The notes under the pieces were generated by a model that had not been told where the DNA came from, did no database searches, and saw nothing but the letters and a program-made list of their open reading frames with translations. The translations under genes and the position numbers were made by a program. Shown here one piece after another: positions 38,170 to 46,189 of a DNA stretch of 64,000 bases; within the stretch, counting starts at the first letter, position 1, and each line of letters starts with the position of its first letter. The stretch is from GCA-002282575 sp964646525 (GTDB taxonomy: Bacteria > Pseudomonadota > Gammaproteobacteria > Thiomicrospirales > Thiomicrospiraceae): the NCBI GenBank assembly GCA_964646525.1, contig CAZYER010000001.1, positions 42,600 to 106,599 of the forward strand, given 5' to 3'.

Positions 38170-38536
38170 GCAAGCCTAGCGGAGTGAGACTTTCGGCTGC
38201 AAAACCAGCTGGCTTGCTACTATCTATGCCCTGTACCGTTAAATCAGCTTCGATCACGGGAGCACTGGGATCAGCACGCAACCAAACAACCGTATTTTCA
38301 GCAAACGGCTGACGAGTCGTTAACCAAGCATTGTGTCGAACGAGCAAAGCCTCATCAACTTGACAAGTTTTCGCCACATCCGCCAAGCTTTGACCTTTGA
38401 AAGCAATAAAAAAACCATGAGGCTGACAAGGCACTTCAACCCAGCGGTCAACCCTCACTTGATGCTGACAACCCATTATTATTGCCGATAAACCCAACAA
38501 ACCACTCCACTGAACCATTCGACTCCGATACATCAT
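38117..38536 (-). CDS. Lipoprotein with a LysM-like domain in the nlpD position
   Basis: The 139-residue precursor has a lipoprotein signal (about 8-23, lipobox ending IIMGC) and a LysM-like peptidoglycan-binding segment at about 42-87 (FFIAFKGQSLADVAKTC, then a NAWL turn). A low-complexity tail ends the protein. Genes at this place after surE-pcm-yqaA normally encode NlpD (LysM plus LytM peptidase-like domain, activator of the amidase AmiC). Here the LytM domain is absent. Its ATG overlaps the yqaA stop (ATGA). Either a reduced NlpD or a distinct small LysM lipoprotein. Confidence 0.7.
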   Translation of the reverse strand: MMYRSRMVQWSGLLGLSAIIMGCQHQVRVDRWVEVPCQPHGFFIAFKGQSLADVAKTCQVDEALLVRHNAWLTTRQPFAENTVVWLRADPSAPVIEADLTVQGIDSSKPAGFAAESLTPLGLPSRAVPAKQNAPRSSVR

Positions 38537-39123
38537 ACCGATTTCACACTATTCCAAATAACTAAACCAATAATAACAGTGCTAACCACCAGCCAACCTA
38601 AAGCATCAGCGTACTTTTGCATGATAGGTAACGCACGAACGCCACCGTATTTCATCACTCCAGCGATCAAGAAAAAACGCTGTCCTCGACCTAACAAAGC
38701 AACCAAGACAAAAGGCAATAGCGACATGTCTAACATACCTGCGGTAACGGTAATCACTTTAAAAGGCAAGGGCGTAAACGCACCTAAAAACACCGCCCAA
38801 ATACCGTAGTCAGCAAAAAAAGCCTTAGCTTGCTCTAGCTTACCTACATAGCCCCACTCTTGCAAATAAGGCATCAACAGCTCAATGGCAAAATAGCCTA
38901 ATGCATAACCCAACAAAGCGCCCAATACGGAAGTCCAAGTAGTCAACCAAGCTAAACGCCAAGCATCATCTGGACGTGCTAACACCATCGGTATCAAGAG
39001 TACATCAGGCGGAATAGGGAAAAAAGCGGATTCGGTGCAACTCACACCACCTAGATACCAGCGTGCGTTAGGTGCTTCAGCCCAACGCATGGTTGCCGCC
39101 AGCAGTCCCGAAAATAGCTTCAT
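38533..39123 (-). CDS. yqaA: YqaA-family (DedA/VTT-like) membrane protein
   Basis: From ATG 39123 the protein has 196 residues with about four membrane segments. It has the SNARE-associated/DedA-type motif FFPIPPDVLLIPMVLARP near 35-52 and FLGAFTPLPFKVITVTAG near 112-129. DedA relatives act in lipid flipping and membrane homeostasis; the role of YqaA is not established. A longer reading to 39258 comes from translating the repeat element upstream and should be dropped. It follows pcm in the common order surE-pcm-yqaA-nlpD. Confidence 0.85.
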   Translation of the reverse strand: MKLFSGLLAATMRWAEAPNARWYLGGVSCTESAFFPIPPDVLLIPMVLARPDDAWRLAWLTTWTSVLGALLGYALGYFAIELLMPYLQEWGYVGKLEQAKAFFADYGIWAVFLGAFTPLPFKVITVTAGMLDMSLLPFVLVALLGRGQRFFLIAGVMKYGGVRALPIMQKYADALGWLVVSTVIIGLVIWNSVKSV

Positions 39124-39127
39124 AATA

Positions 39128-39283
39128 ATCCAATGACCTCTAAAAGCCCAAAATAGAAGAGTGTCTGGGGGAAGGCATGCAGGGAAATAACATGTAACCC
39201 ATTGATTTAAAAACTTCCACCAGAAATTAAATAAACTTGGGAGCTCTAAAAATCCCACAAAGTGAGGTTTTTAGAGATGCCCA
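39128..39283. repeat. Second inverted-repeat element between pcm and yqaA
   Basis: The right end GTTTTTAGAGATGCCC (39267-39282) matches the right end of the element at 35294-35309 in 14 of 16 positions. It forms a hairpin with TGGG and TCTAAAAATCC at 39238-39253. A degenerate left end, CCTCTAAAAGCCC, is at 39138-39150 or so. Internal sequence differs from the first element. It has no coding capacity. Confidence 0.5.
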
Positions 39284-39286
39284 TCC

Positions 39287-39979
39287 TTATTGCTCAATTA
39301 AAGGAACGAATAATACATTACCTAATACTTGTTGTTTAATGCCAGTTGCCGTTTTATCAATCACCACCAACTGCTGTGTTTGGTAATTACCGCCAATGGG
39401 AATGACAAGACGTCCACCTACCGCTAGTTGCTGAATTAAACTCTCTGGTACTTCGGCTGGTGCGGCAGCGGAAAGAATCGCATCGAAAGGTGCGGCATCT
39501 GCCCAGCCTAATTCCGTGTCAGTATGGCGATATCGAATATTGGTCAATCCCAATTGATGCAACACTGAGTGAGCACGATCTTGCAATGGCTTCAAGCGCT
39601 CAACCGTCCATAACAAAGGTACTAACTGAGATAAGATCGCGGTTTGATAACCAGAACCAGTGCCAATTTCTAACACCCGTTTCGGTTGATGACCGTTGAG
39701 CAAGGCTTGCGTCATCATCGCCACCACACTCGGCTGAGAAATGGTTTGACCAAAGCCAATGGGCAAAGCCGTATCTTCATAAGCGCGTGATGCCAGTGCT
39801 TCATCGACAAAGACATGGCGAGGAGTTGCTCGCATCGCTTGGATAACACGGGTATCACTTAATCCCGACTGCAACAACGACTGCACCATGCGGTCACGTT
39901 GACGCTGTGATGTTAATCCAATTCCTTGCGCTTGTTCAAATACCGAATTGGGATAAACCAGTGGCGGCAATGCCATCAT
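39287..39979 (-). CDS. pcm: Protein-L-isoaspartate O-methyltransferase
   Basis: It repairs damaged L-isoaspartyl residues in proteins using S-adenosylmethionine. From ATG 39979 the protein has 230 residues, with the SAM-binding motif VLEIGTGSGYQTAILSQL near 100-117, AYEDTALPIGFGQTISQP upstream of it, and GGRLVIPIG later. The ATG overlaps the surE stop (ATGA), so the two are translationally coupled. A GTG at 39997 is also in frame but unlikely. Confidence 0.95.
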   Translation of the reverse strand: MMALPPLVYPNSVFEQAQGIGLTSQRQRDRMVQSLLQSGLSDTRVIQAMRATPRHVFVDEALASRAYEDTALPIGFGQTISQPSVVAMMTQALLNGHQPKRVLEIGTGSGYQTAILSQLVPLLWTVERLKPLQDRAHSVLHQLGLTNIRYRHTDTELGWADAAPFDAILSAAAPAEVPESLIQQLAVGGRLVIPIGGNYQTQQLVVIDKTATGIKQQVLGNVLFVPLIEQ

Positions 39980-40734
39980 GATGCCGACATCAACCACTGA
40001 CGAATTTCGGCTTGCTGACGATAGTGCGTTAAATCAACTGACAAGGGCGTAATGGCAACACGTTTATGCTCAACCGCAAAAAAATCCGTACCCTCACCAG
40101 CATCAGCTCCCGCTCCCGCTGGCCCCACCCAATAAATTTCTTTACCACGCGGATCTTTCATTTTGATCATCGGTTCTGCTTTGTGTCGTAAACCTAAACG
40201 CGTCACTTCTTGTCCAGTAAGTTGCTCATAAGGAACATCGGGAATATTGACATTGAGCAAGGTATCTTTGGGCAAAGGGCAATCACGCAAGCGAACCAAC
40301 AATTCCAGTATCACTTGAGCAGCCGTGTCGTAGTGAGTATGACCATTCAGGGACACGGCAATAGCAGGCAAACCCATAAAACGCCCCTCCATAGCCGCGG
40401 CTACCGTACCTGAATAGAGCACATCATCGCCCATATTCGCACCTTCATTGATACCCGAAATCACCAAATCGACCGGACTATCAACGAATCCTGTCAGTGC
40501 CAAATGCACACAATCGGCTGGCGTACCAGTAACAAAGAAAATATCATCCTCTACCTGATCTTTGTAAACACGCAAAGGCTCTTGAATCGTCAGTGAATTC
40601 GACGCGGCAGAACGATTACGCTCTGGTGCAACTACCGTTACCTTAGCAACCTCTGGATGTGCTTTGAGATTCGCGTATAATGTACGCAATCCAGGGGCCA
40701 GATAACCATCATCATTGGATAATAAAATATGCAC
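39976..40734 (-). CDS. surE: SurE, 5'(3')-nucleotidase/polyphosphatase
   Basis: SurE is a metal-dependent survival phosphatase acting on nucleoside monophosphates. From GTG 40734 the protein is 252 residues (E. coli 253), opening with MHILLSNDDG, where D8 and D9 bind the metal. N and S of the active site appear in APERNRSAASNSLT, and N again in SGINEGANMGDDVLYSGTVAAAMEG. AAGGA stands seven bases before this GTG. A TTG reading at 40764 adds ten non-family residues. It is divergent from smr. Confidence 0.95.
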   Translation of the reverse strand: MHILLSNDDGYLAPGLRTLYANLKAHPEVAKVTVVAPERNRSAASNSLTIQEPLRVYKDQVEDDIFFVTGTPADCVHLALTGFVDSPVDLVISGINEGANMGDDVLYSGTVAAAMEGRFMGLPAIAVSLNGHTHYDTAAQVILELLVRLRDCPLPKDTLLNVNIPDVPYEQLTGQEVTRLGLRHKAEPMIKMKDPRGKEIYWVGPAGAGADAGEGTDFFAVEHKRVAITPLSVDLTHYRQQAEIRQWLMSAS

Positions 40735-40787
40735 CAAACTTTCCTTAATCACCGAATCATTCAATAACGAATATTATACCTAAGCCC

Positions 40788-41354
40788 GTGACCAAGATTA
40801 CAGAAGAAGCCAAACAATTATTTCGTCAAAGCATCGGCGAGATTACTCCCTTGCGTTGCACTGAACGCATTGAGCGACAAAATCGTCACCAGGTGCTCAA
40901 AAAACGCTTACACTTGCGTCGTCGTGGTCTGCCTGAAATCTGGTTTAGTGAAAGTGATGAACCTCATACCGTCAATGGCTTAGCGCGCTCAGAAACCAGT
41001 CTCATTTTTCAACGCTGCGCCTTACCCAGCAAGCAATTGAGTGCCTTAAAAAACGGTCACTTTTCCACTCGATGTGTCATTGATTTGCATGGACTTAGCG
41101 AAGCACAAGCTGAAGAAAAAATGAAGCACACCTTACAACGCTGCCATCAGCGTAGCGACCGCTACTTACTGGTAGTGCATGGTAAGGGGCTGAGTGGTTC
41201 CAGTGAACACCCCATCTTAAAAAACTGGCTGAATTGGTGGTTACGCAATCAAGCGCGTGTTTTGGCCTTTCATACCGCGCAACTGGCGGATGGAGGTAGT
41301 GGTGCTCTTTACGTGTTACTGGCACCTGTCAATCATCACATTACGCAACCTTAA
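40788..41354 (+). CDS. Smr-domain protein (SmrA/SmrB-like)
   Basis: The 188-residue protein has a basic N-terminal half and a C-terminal Smr domain (about 103-180) with the signature DLHGLSEAQAE and the LLVVHGKG loop followed by SGALYVLL. Smr proteins such as E. coli SmrB are endonucleases cleaving mRNA at collided ribosomes. The start is GTG 40788. The gap to divergent surE is only 53 bases, which must hold promoters for both directions. recJ follows after 14 bases. Confidence 0.85.
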   Translation: MTKITEEAKQLFRQSIGEITPLRCTERIERQNRHQVLKKRLHLRRRGLPEIWFSESDEPHTVNGLARSETSLIFQRCALPSKQLSALKNGHFSTRCVIDLHGLSEAQAEEKMKHTLQRCHQRSDRYLLVVHGKGLSGSSEHPILKNWLNWWLRNQARVLAFHTAQLADGGSGALYVLLAPVNHHITQP

Positions 41355-41368
41355 TTGAAAATGACCCT

Positions 41369-43129
41369 ATGAAACTCATTGAACGCCCTGTCAACACCGC
41401 GGTTAAACAGGCCTTAAGTCGCCAGTTGCCCGACTGGTTGGCCGACATTATGGCACGTCGCCTAGAATGTCCTATTGCAGCTAAAACCTTGCTACAGTCA
41501 GGACTAGGCCAACTACCTAATCCAAACGGACTTCCTGATATGGGTGTCGCTGTCAACTTGTTAACATCGGTTATTGCGCAACAACAGCGCATCCTCTGCG
41601 TGGTCGACTATGATACTGATGGCATTAGCTCAGGTGCTATTTTACAAGAAGGATTAACTGCCTTAGGCGCAACAGTTGACGTGATGGTTACCAATCGTCA
41701 TGAAGACGGCTATGGTTTTTCAGTCGGTGCCTGTCAACGTGTCATGAAACTAGATCCCCTGCCCGATTGTCTCATTACCGCCGATTTGGGTTCTTCCGAT
41801 GGAACTCAGTTCGCTAAGTTACAGCAGTGCTACGCAAGCCAGAACAAACCCTTGGTCATCATCGTTACCGATCATCACCATATCAGCAGCACAACACCAC
41901 CCAGCAGCGTTGACGCCTTTATTAACCCTCATCGCCAAGACACTGATCATGACTATCGTCATCCGATTTGTGGTGCTATGGTAGCCTGGAATCTCATCGC
42001 TGCGTTGCGTGCTCATGGTCGTCAACAGACTGATTTAAGTGACTTGCAAGCCAAAGCAACCACATTCGATGTCAAGCATCTGCTTGACCTAGCGGCTATC
42101 GCTACCATTGGCGATATGGTTGACTTATCCAACCCTGTCAATCGCACCGTGGTGCGTGTTGGCTTAGCACACATGAACCAGCGACTCAGACCTGCTTGGC
42201 AATTATTAAAAGAAGCCTTAGATAGCAGTGCCAGTATTGATGAAGAAACAGTCGGTTTTCAAATTTCACCCCGCATCAATGCACTGTCACGTATGGGCGA
42301 TGATGGACATACTGCCCTCACATGGCTTACCACCGCGCACATGAGTAGCTGTCAGCAGGCCTGGGCCAGTATGAGCCAAAATAACGAAGAACGCAAAGAA
42401 GAACAAGCTCTCTGTGAAAGCCTTGCCTTACAACAAGCCGAACAACAGATTCAACAACAGCGTTTTATCCTCATTGCCTACGTTCCCGAAGCCAGTCATG
42501 GCGTGGTCGGTTTGGCTGCTGGGAGACTAGCACAACGCTTTGGACGTCCTGCACTCGTTTTTTCTCAATGCGATAAGGGACAATTGACTGGTTCAGCGCG
42601 CTCTATTGCCGGATATGATATTCGAGCACTACTCGAAGCTGTACAACAAAGCACCGACTGCATCCGTAAATATGGTGGTCATGCCGCCGCTGCCGGGCTA
42701 TCCATTGCACCAGAAAATCTATCCCTGTTAACAGACGCACTAGAAAGACAGATTCGTGCCGATTTTAACGAGCAAGCACCCGAAGCGCACCACTATTACG
42801 ATGGTCATTTACCCAGTGCATTATTGTCGTTGGAAGGTGTACAACAATTAAAGCAATTATCACCCTTTGGGCAAGGATTACCCGCGCCCAGCTTTGTACT
42901 GGATACCCTGGTGCTCAATCATAGCTCAATGGGCAAAACAGGACAGCACAAACGATTAACCTTGCAAACACTCACTAACAGCACCTTAGAAGCAGTTTGG
43001 TTTAATGCGGACCAAAGTCTGGCGTTGAATAGCCAACAACGCTATTGCTGTGTGGTACAAGTTTCCATTAACCATTTTCGCGGACAAGCTAAACTACAAG
43101 CAATGATCCAAACCTTAACGGCACACTAA
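41369..43129 (+). CDS. recJ: RecJ, single-stranded-DNA-specific 5'-3' exonuclease
   Basis: It degrades 5'-ended single strands in RecF recombination and mismatch repair. The 586-residue protein has the DHH phosphoesterase motifs DYDTDG (80-85) and DHH (168-170), the DHHA1 domain with ASHGVVGLAAGRLAQRFGRPALVFS near 376-400 and GGHAAAAGLSI near 437-447, and a C-terminal OB-like part. The motif around 136-144 reads ITADLGSSD, which differs slightly from the usual RecJ form. It is followed immediately by the histidine phosphatase gene. Confidence 0.9.
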   Translation: MKLIERPVNTAVKQALSRQLPDWLADIMARRLECPIAAKTLLQSGLGQLPNPNGLPDMGVAVNLLTSVIAQQQRILCVVDYDTDGISSGAILQEGLTALGATVDVMVTNRHEDGYGFSVGACQRVMKLDPLPDCLITADLGSSDGTQFAKLQQCYASQNKPLVIIVTDHHHISSTTPPSSVDAFINPHRQDTDHDYRHPICGAMVAWNLIAALRAHGRQQTDLSDLQAKATTFDVKHLLDLAAIATIGDMVDLSNPVNRTVVRVGLAHMNQRLRPAWQLLKEALDSSASIDEETVGFQISPRINALSRMGDDGHTALTWLTTAHMSSCQQAWASMSQNNEERKEEQALCESLALQQAEQQIQQQRFILIAYVPEASHGVVGLAAGRLAQRFGRPALVFSQCDKGQLTGSARSIAGYDIRALLEAVQQSTDCIRKYGGHAAAAGLSIAPENLSLLTDALERQIRADFNEQAPEAHHYYDGHLPSALLSLEGVQQLKQLSPFGQGLPAPSFVLDTLVLNHSSMGKTGQHKRLTLQTLTNSTLEAVWFNADQSLALNSQQRYCCVVQVSINHFRGQAKLQAMIQTLTAH

Positions 43130-43729
43130 ATGCAGCTCAACAACCCTATTATTTTGCTCAGACACGGCCTAACCGAACACAATAACGGTTTTTATGGCAG
43201 TACCGATAGTCAACTAACCGATGTGGGCTTTCAAGCCATGCTAGAAGCCGTAAGCAACTTGAACTTTAATCGAATTATCAGTTCGCCATTGCGGCGTTGT
43301 GCCAGCGTTGCTATACAGCTAGCTCAACAACGGCAATGCTCTTATCAAATTTTACCAGAATGGCAAGAATACCATTTTGGCGATTGGGAAAGCCTGCCAA
43401 TACAACAACTCTGGGATGAGCAGCCAGAAGCCTTAACGGCATTTTGGCAAAACCCGTATCAATCTACACCACCGAATGCCGAAGCCTTTGACGCTTTTCT
43501 GCAAAGATTGCACAATGCTAAACAACACTTGGTTGATACCAATCAAAGCACTTGCACGCTGGTGATTACCCATGCGGGTGTAATTCGCGGTTTAAGATTA
43601 ATCGCAAAACAAACCAGCGCCGATGAATGGCTAACTTATCCCGTTGCCCATGCCAGCATGCACAGTCTGTGTTCGCACTCGGGCAAGGTCGAACCATTTG
43701 CGTCGCTTAATGCTAGTGTTAACGGATAA
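43130..43729 (+). CDS. Histidine phosphatase family protein (CobC/GpmB-like)
   Basis: The 199-residue protein has the RHG motif (R11-H12-G13) with the catalytic histidine, EYHFGDWE with the acid residue near 84-91, and the second histidine in LVITHAGVIRG. Candidate activities are alpha-ribazole phosphatase or a general phosphatase; no cobalamin gene is nearby to settle it. Its ATG abuts the recJ stop directly (TAAATG), so it should be translated from the same mRNA. Confidence 0.82.
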   Translation: MQLNNPIILLRHGLTEHNNGFYGSTDSQLTDVGFQAMLEAVSNLNFNRIISSPLRRCASVAIQLAQQRQCSYQILPEWQEYHFGDWESLPIQQLWDEQPEALTAFWQNPYQSTPPNAEAFDAFLQRLHNAKQHLVDTNQSTCTLVITHAGVIRGLRLIAKQTSADEWLTYPVAHASMHSLCSHSGKVEPFASLNASVNG

Positions 43730-43735
43730 AATCGC

Positions 43736-43741
43736 TATAAT
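43736..43741 (+). promoter_or_regulatory. Possible -10 element of the parvulin gene
   Basis: A perfect TATAAT lies 35 bases before the ATG at 43777. A good -35 hexamer is not seen. Confidence 0.35.
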
Positions 43742-43776
43742 AAGCAATCATTACAACATTTCTAGGAAATATCATC

Positions 43777-44061
43777 ATGGCAAAAATGGCTAGTGCTCGT
43801 CACATTTTAGTGAATACGGAAGCAGAATGTTTGGCACTCAAATCTCAAATTGAAGCAGGCGAAGATTTTGCGTTTGTTGCTCAAGAACACTCTAGCTGTC
43901 CTTCTAGCCGTCAAGGCGGTGATTTGGGTTCGTTCCGTCCAGGTATGATGGTACCAGAATTTGATAAAGTCGTGTTCAGTGCTCCCGTAGGCGTGGTTCA
44001 AGGTCCTGTTAAAACACAATTTGGTTATCATTTGGTCGAGGTGACCTCTCGTACTGAATGA
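43777..44061 (+). CDS. ppiC: Small cytoplasmic parvulin-type peptidyl-prolyl isomerase
   Basis: It accelerates cis-trans isomerisation at prolines. The 94-residue protein consists only of a parvulin domain, like E. coli PpiC (93). Landmarks are SARHILVNTEAEC at the start, FAFVAQEHSSCPSSRQGGDLGSFRPGMMVPEFD, and TQFGYHLVEV at the end. There is no signal peptide. AGGAAA precedes the ATG. A strong terminator follows. Confidence 0.95.
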   Translation: MAKMASARHILVNTEAECLALKSQIEAGEDFAFVAQEHSSCPSSRQGGDLGSFRPGMMVPEFDKVVFSAPVGVVQGPVKTQFGYHLVEVTSRTE

Positions 44062-44087
44062 TCAAGTTCGTAGCTTAACGTTAAAGC

Positions 44088-44114
44088 TAGCCCCGCAATG
44101 CGGGGCTATTTTTT
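44088..44114 (+). terminator. Terminator of ppiC
   Basis: A 9-bp perfect stem, TAGCCCCGC (44088-44096) and GCGGGGCTA (44100-44108), has an AAT loop and six T (44109-44114). Confidence 0.95.
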
Positions 44115-44134
44115 ATCTCTTGACCAGCTAGCAA

Positions 44135-44163
44135 TAAAAAAGCCCCACCAATGGGCGGGGCTT
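44135..44163 (-). terminator. Terminator of soxB
   Basis: AAGCCCC (44140-44146) and GGGGCTT (44157-44163) form a stem; the minus strand continues with six T (complement of 44135-44140). It lies 30 bases past the soxB stop. The stem sequence GCCCC resembles the neighbouring ppiC terminator. Confidence 0.85.
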
Positions 44164-44192
44164 CTTAATAGCCATAAGGATGCTAACGCAAA

Positions 44193-46067
44193 TTACAGCA
44201 GTGGTGTAGCGTAGTTTTCTACACCTGGGTTGTTTTTCACACCTTTCAGACGCGGATGGTTCACTTTCGACAGCTTCACTTCTTTGTGTTTACGAATGTA
44301 ATCCGCAACCACGTCATGAATTAAGCGACCTGAACCCACTGAGTCCACTTGCGCCCAACCAGAAACGGTATAAGATTTACCCGCTTCGATTGGTGTGTCG
44401 TTGTCTAGACGAACATTACTGATACGTTTGCCCAATGGTTGAGTTGGGTCGATATCGTAAGTCAAACCACCGATACGAACCATGTCACCGCCTGACTGCA
44501 AGTATGGATCTTCAACGAACAAGTTGTCCGCAATACCTTCCATCGCTTCACGTAATTGCTCACCCGTCATTTCTGTACGATAGGTTTCACCATAAGTCAT
44601 TGAGGTTTCATCCATGACGTTTTCGAAGGTGATGTTGTCGCCAGCCAATACCGAGGTACCCCAACGCACACCCGCCGACAAAGCGATTTGAGTATCGTGC
44701 TCTTCACGTAGAGCGTTAACGACAACTTGATCCCACGTACCCATGAAGTTACCACGACGGTACAGGGTTTCACCAGCAACACCCACTACTTCACTTAATA
44801 GTGACTCGTAAGTTTTACCCAAGCGCCCTTTAATAACCGCATTATCAGGACGACGACCTTCAATCACTTTATCGTCATACTTGGTTTGGCGCATGGTGTT
44901 AATGTAGGTTTCCATTTCCTTGTCAGCTGGCAGTATGTTCGAGAATACTGGCAACAATTTGTATTGAACGCCAGCAACTTTGCCTGCTTTAATGTCTAAG
45001 TCCATCACGCCAACGAACTTACCGTTAGAACCGCCATTAGTTACCAAGGTGGTACCTGATTTGTTTTTCACTTTAACAGGAACTGGCACACCATCATGAG
45101 TGTGACCACCGAAAATCGCGTCAATACCTGTTACACGACTCGCTAACTTAATGTCAACGTCCATACCGTTATGAGAAATCACGATCACAGCTGCTGGTTT
45201 TTCTTTAGCACGGATCTGGTTAACCGTTGCTTGCATTTCTTCTTCATTAACACCAAAGGTTAAATCAGGGAAGTTGGCACGTGGGTTAGCATTAGCCAAA
45301 CGAGGGAAGGCTTGACCAATAACCGCAACTTTGAAACCGCCAACATCTTTAATCGCATAAGGTGCAAAGGCATGACGACTTTCTTCGCTAAACAAACCAA
45401 TACCACCGTATTTTTTCGTTAGTGCTGCGTAATCGTCACCCATCAGAGAGTCTTCACGAATTAAACAGTTTTGTGCCAACATTTGACCTTTAAACTTGCT
45501 TAAATTACGGAAAACTTCTTCTTGCGTATAAGTGAATTCCCAGTGAGGTGTCATGTAATCAACACCAAGAATGTTGCAAGCACCAACCATGTCCGCACCA
45601 CGCGTCCACAGCGCCGTACCCGAACCATGCCACGTATCCCCACCGTCAATCAAAAGCGTGTTCTGACGACCACCAGCCTGTTCACGCAAGCTATCAACTA
45701 GCGTTTTAACGTGAGCGAAGCCACCTACTTTACCGTATTGACGCGCTGCATCGGTAAAGTTTAAGTAAGTGAAAGCGTGTGCCTCAATTGAGTTAGGCTT
45801 GATTTTCAACTCTTTCAGCATTTTTTCACCAACAACGTGTGGCAATTTACCGAAAGCTGCACCCATACCTAAATTAACGTTAGGTTCACGGAAATAAATA
45901 GGCTTCAACTGAGCGTGCGTATCGGTGATGTGCATGATGCGTACTTGACCATAACGAGGCATTTTGTACATATCGGCTTCTTTACCGGCACGAGCCATAT
46001 TCGGTAACATACCAGCAGCTGCAGCCATACCCATGACGTGCAGAAATTCACGGCGATTCATTGCCAT
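44193..46067 (-). CDS. soxB: SoxB, thiosulfohydrolase of the Sox sulfur-oxidation system
   Basis: SoxB hydrolyses the sulfone from SoxY-bound thiosulfate, releasing sulfate, in the periplasm. From ATG 46067 (GAGGAG upstream) the protein has 624 residues with a twin-arginine signal (NRREFLHVMGMAAAAGML). It has the metallophosphoesterase motifs HITDTHAQ, DGGDTWHGS, ISHNGMDVD and GGHTHDGVP, which supply the di-metal ligands, and a C-terminal 5'-nucleotidase-like domain. A longer reading to 46250 overlaps purL and lacks family sequence. No other sox gene is in the window, as in species with scattered sox loci. Confidence 0.95.
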   Translation of the reverse strand: MAMNRREFLHVMGMAAAAGMLPNMARAGKEADMYKMPRYGQVRIMHITDTHAQLKPIYFREPNVNLGMGAAFGKLPHVVGEKMLKELKIKPNSIEAHAFTYLNFTDAARQYGKVGGFAHVKTLVDSLREQAGGRQNTLLIDGGDTWHGSGTALWTRGADMVGACNILGVDYMTPHWEFTYTQEEVFRNLSKFKGQMLAQNCLIREDSLMGDDYAALTKKYGGIGLFSEESRHAFAPYAIKDVGGFKVAVIGQAFPRLANANPRANFPDLTFGVNEEEMQATVNQIRAKEKPAAVIVISHNGMDVDIKLASRVTGIDAIFGGHTHDGVPVPVKVKNKSGTTLVTNGGSNGKFVGVMDLDIKAGKVAGVQYKLLPVFSNILPADKEMETYINTMRQTKYDDKVIEGRRPDNAVIKGRLGKTYESLLSEVVGVAGETLYRRGNFMGTWDQVVVNALREEHDTQIALSAGVRWGTSVLAGDNITFENVMDETSMTYGETYRTEMTGEQLREAMEGIADNLFVEDPYLQSGGDMVRIGGLTYDIDPTQPLGKRISNVRLDNDTPIEAGKSYTVSGWAQVDSVGSGRLIHDVVADYIRKHKEVKLSKVNHPRLKGVKNNPGVENYATPLL

Positions 46068-46189
46068 CGTGATGAGTCTCCTCAAGTTGTCTAAAAAAAC
46101 ATATGAACAAAAAATGATATGCCCTAAAGACCCAATGTGCAAATTAAAATCACTTGGGCAATCATCAATCTTCTTAATTACACTAAGCC

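Noticed and set aside
39124..39258. 45-residue N-terminal extension of YqaA
   Set aside because: It is a translation of the inverted-repeat element; the family start is at 39123.
41369..43129. RecJ-like gene as a degenerate or non-functional copy because of its variant ITADLGSSD segment
   Set aside because: The DYDTDG and DHH metal motifs, DHHA1 domain and full length are intact; the variation may be lineage-specific.
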